Shown here one piece after another: positions 4,871 to 5,695 of a stretch of DNA of 5,695 bases. The first letter of the stretch is position 1. Each line of letters opens with the position of its first letter. A program made the translations under genes and the position numbers. Origin of the DNA: Acidimicrobiia bacterium (GTDB taxonomy: Bacteria > Actinomycetota > Acidimicrobiia > Acidimicrobiales > Ilumatobacteraceae); assembly GCA_030425785.1 (NCBI GenBank), contig JAUHYJ010000272.1, positions 1 through 5,695 of the forward strand, given 5' to 3'. The notes under the pieces were generated by a model, which worked only from the letters and a program-made list of their open reading frames with translations, made no database searches and was not told where the DNA came from.

Positions 4871-5695
4871 TCAGCTCCTCGTGGGCGTTCGTGTCGCGGC
4901 GCCCTCGGCGTCGCACAGCGCGAGATAGCTCGCGATCTGGGCGTCGGTCTCGGCGTCGTCCCAGCCGAGCTCCGCGCCGATCAGCGCCGCCACGTCCGGC
5001 GCCGCAGCCCGGCAGGCCGCCCGGTCGTGCAGGTGGGCCCGGGTGCGCCGCAGCAGGACGTCGTCGAGCGTGGTCGCCATCTCGTGGCGCACGGCGTACA
5101 CCGCCTCGGCACGGAGGTACCGCAGGTCGGGCACGAGCGGGTCGGCGAGCGCCGGGTCGGCGCGGATCAGATCCTTGACCTCGTCGGCTCGGGCGCCGTA
5201 GCGGCGACTCAACCGATGGTGCGGATGGTCACCGGCGGAGCGCCGCCAGCCCTCGGCCCCGTCGAGCCGCAGGCGTCGGGTCGGCGACCGGTCGCGTCCC
5301 CACGGTCCCGGCCACCGGGAGCGTCGCCGGCCCAGTCGATCGAGCACCACGTCGACGGTGTCCTCGGCCATCTGGCGGTACGTGGTGAGCTTGCCGCCGG
5401 TGACCGTGACGACGCCGCGGTCGGACACGGCGACCTGGTGGCGGCGGGACAGGTCGGCGGTGCGGCCGGAGTCGGCCGACTTCACGAGCGGTCGTAGCCC
5501 GGCCCAGACGGCCGTCACGTCGGCGGCGGTGATCGGGTCGCCGGTCGGGGTGGTGATCGAGTGGTTGAGCGCCCGCAGCACGTAGTCGAGGTCCGCGGCG
5601 TCGGCCTGCGGCTCGTCGAGGTCGCCGTCGAAGTCGGTGTCGGTCGTGCCGACGTAACAGTGCTCGAACGTGCCGTCCGGCAACGGGCCCCACGG
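4871..5695 (-). CDS. glpD: GlpD-type FAD glycerol-3-phosphate dehydrogenase, C-terminal part only
   Basis: Only the last 274 residues lie in the window; the frame is open through the right edge, and about 250-300 N-terminal residues including the FAD dinucleotide fold are outside. The visible part begins PWG and has the family signature YVGTTDTDFDGDL (14-26 of the visible part), WAGLRPLV (64-71), LSRRH (82-86) and GGKLTTYRQMAE (100-111). The Arg and Lys in these last three motifs match substrate/flavin residues of GlpD. A C-terminal helical cap with RHEMATTLDDVLLRRTR (203-219) follows, as in actinobacterial GlpD. The enzyme oxidises sn-glycerol-3-phosphate to dihydroxyacetone phosphate and passes electrons to the quinone pool at the inner face of the membrane. 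A polyol-phosphate dehydrogenase of the same family (EryB-like) is an alternative, since the key substrate region is partly missing. It is the first visible gene of block 1, and its stop is six bases before the leader ORF. Confidence 0.92.
   Translation of the reverse strand, partial: PWGPLPDGTFEHCYVGTTDTDFDGDLDEPQADAADLDYVLRALNHSITTPTGDPITAADVTAVWAGLRPLVKSADSGRTADLSRRHQVAVSDRGVVTVTGGKLTTYRQMAEDTVDVVLDRLGRRRSRWPGPWGRDRSPTRRLRLDGAEGWRRSAGDHPHHRLSRRYGARADEVKDLIRADPALADPLVPDLRYLRAEAVYAVRHEMATTLDDVLLRRTRAHLHDRAACRAAAPDVAALIGAELGWDDAETDAQIASYLALCDAEGAATRTPTRS
4875..4880 (-). promoter_or_regulatory. Strong ribosome binding site GAGGAG inside the glpD 3' end
   Basis: GAGGAG on the minus strand lies within the last codons of glpD. 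It is correctly spaced for the 10-codon ORF starting at 4864, but 39 bases from the AGPS-like ATG at 4835, too far to serve it directly. It supports coupling through the leader ORF. Confidence 0.5.

Noticed and set aside
3165..4928. Long plus-strand open frame opposite the AGPS-like gene
   Set aside because: Low-complexity Arg/Asp/Gly composition and no family motif; the minus strand carries conserved FAD and AGPS motifs throughout.

Overview
This window is very GC-rich and densely coded, and every gene I can support lies on the minus strand. The codon style, the four-base gene overlaps, the Tat-type signal peptides and a GlpD / AGPS-like flavoprotein / FGGY-kinase neighbourhood all suggest a high-GC actinobacterium. 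An Acidimicrobiia-type lineage (Ilumatobacter-like) is my guess, but I cannot establish the taxon from this piece alone.

In the direction of transcription (right to left) there are two blocks. Block 1 (about 5695 to 1478) is a tightly packed metabolic operon. It contains the C-terminal half of a GlpD-type FAD glycerol-3-phosphate dehydrogenase (cut by the right edge), then a possible 10-codon leader peptide. Next come an alkylglycerone-phosphate-synthase-like FAD oxidase, a small four-helix membrane protein of unknown function, and an FGGY carbohydrate kinase related to glycerol kinase. The last junctions are GTGA and ATGA overlaps, so translation is probably coupled. Two small tandem hairpins follow the kinase stop codon and are the best candidate for a terminator.

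Block 2 (1339 to the left edge) encodes two exported ferritin-like proteins in tandem. The first is short, with a Tat-type signal peptide. The second has a Tat-type signal and a lipobox, and runs off the left edge. They share a spaced set of Glu/His residues and look like diverged paralogues.

Together, block 1 could link a phosphorylated polyol to the DHAP/G3P pool (kinase, then dehydrogenase), with the AGPS-like enzyme acting on a DHAP-derived or related hydroxy/keto substrate, possibly for ether-type lipids. The kinase keeps the FGGY catalytic core but differs from E. coli GlpK at three glycerol-contact positions, so calling this a plain glycerol-use operon may be wrong. The only non-coding stretch of note is 1340-1477 (138 bases). 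No RNA genes, CRISPR arrays, insertion sequences or long repeats were seen.
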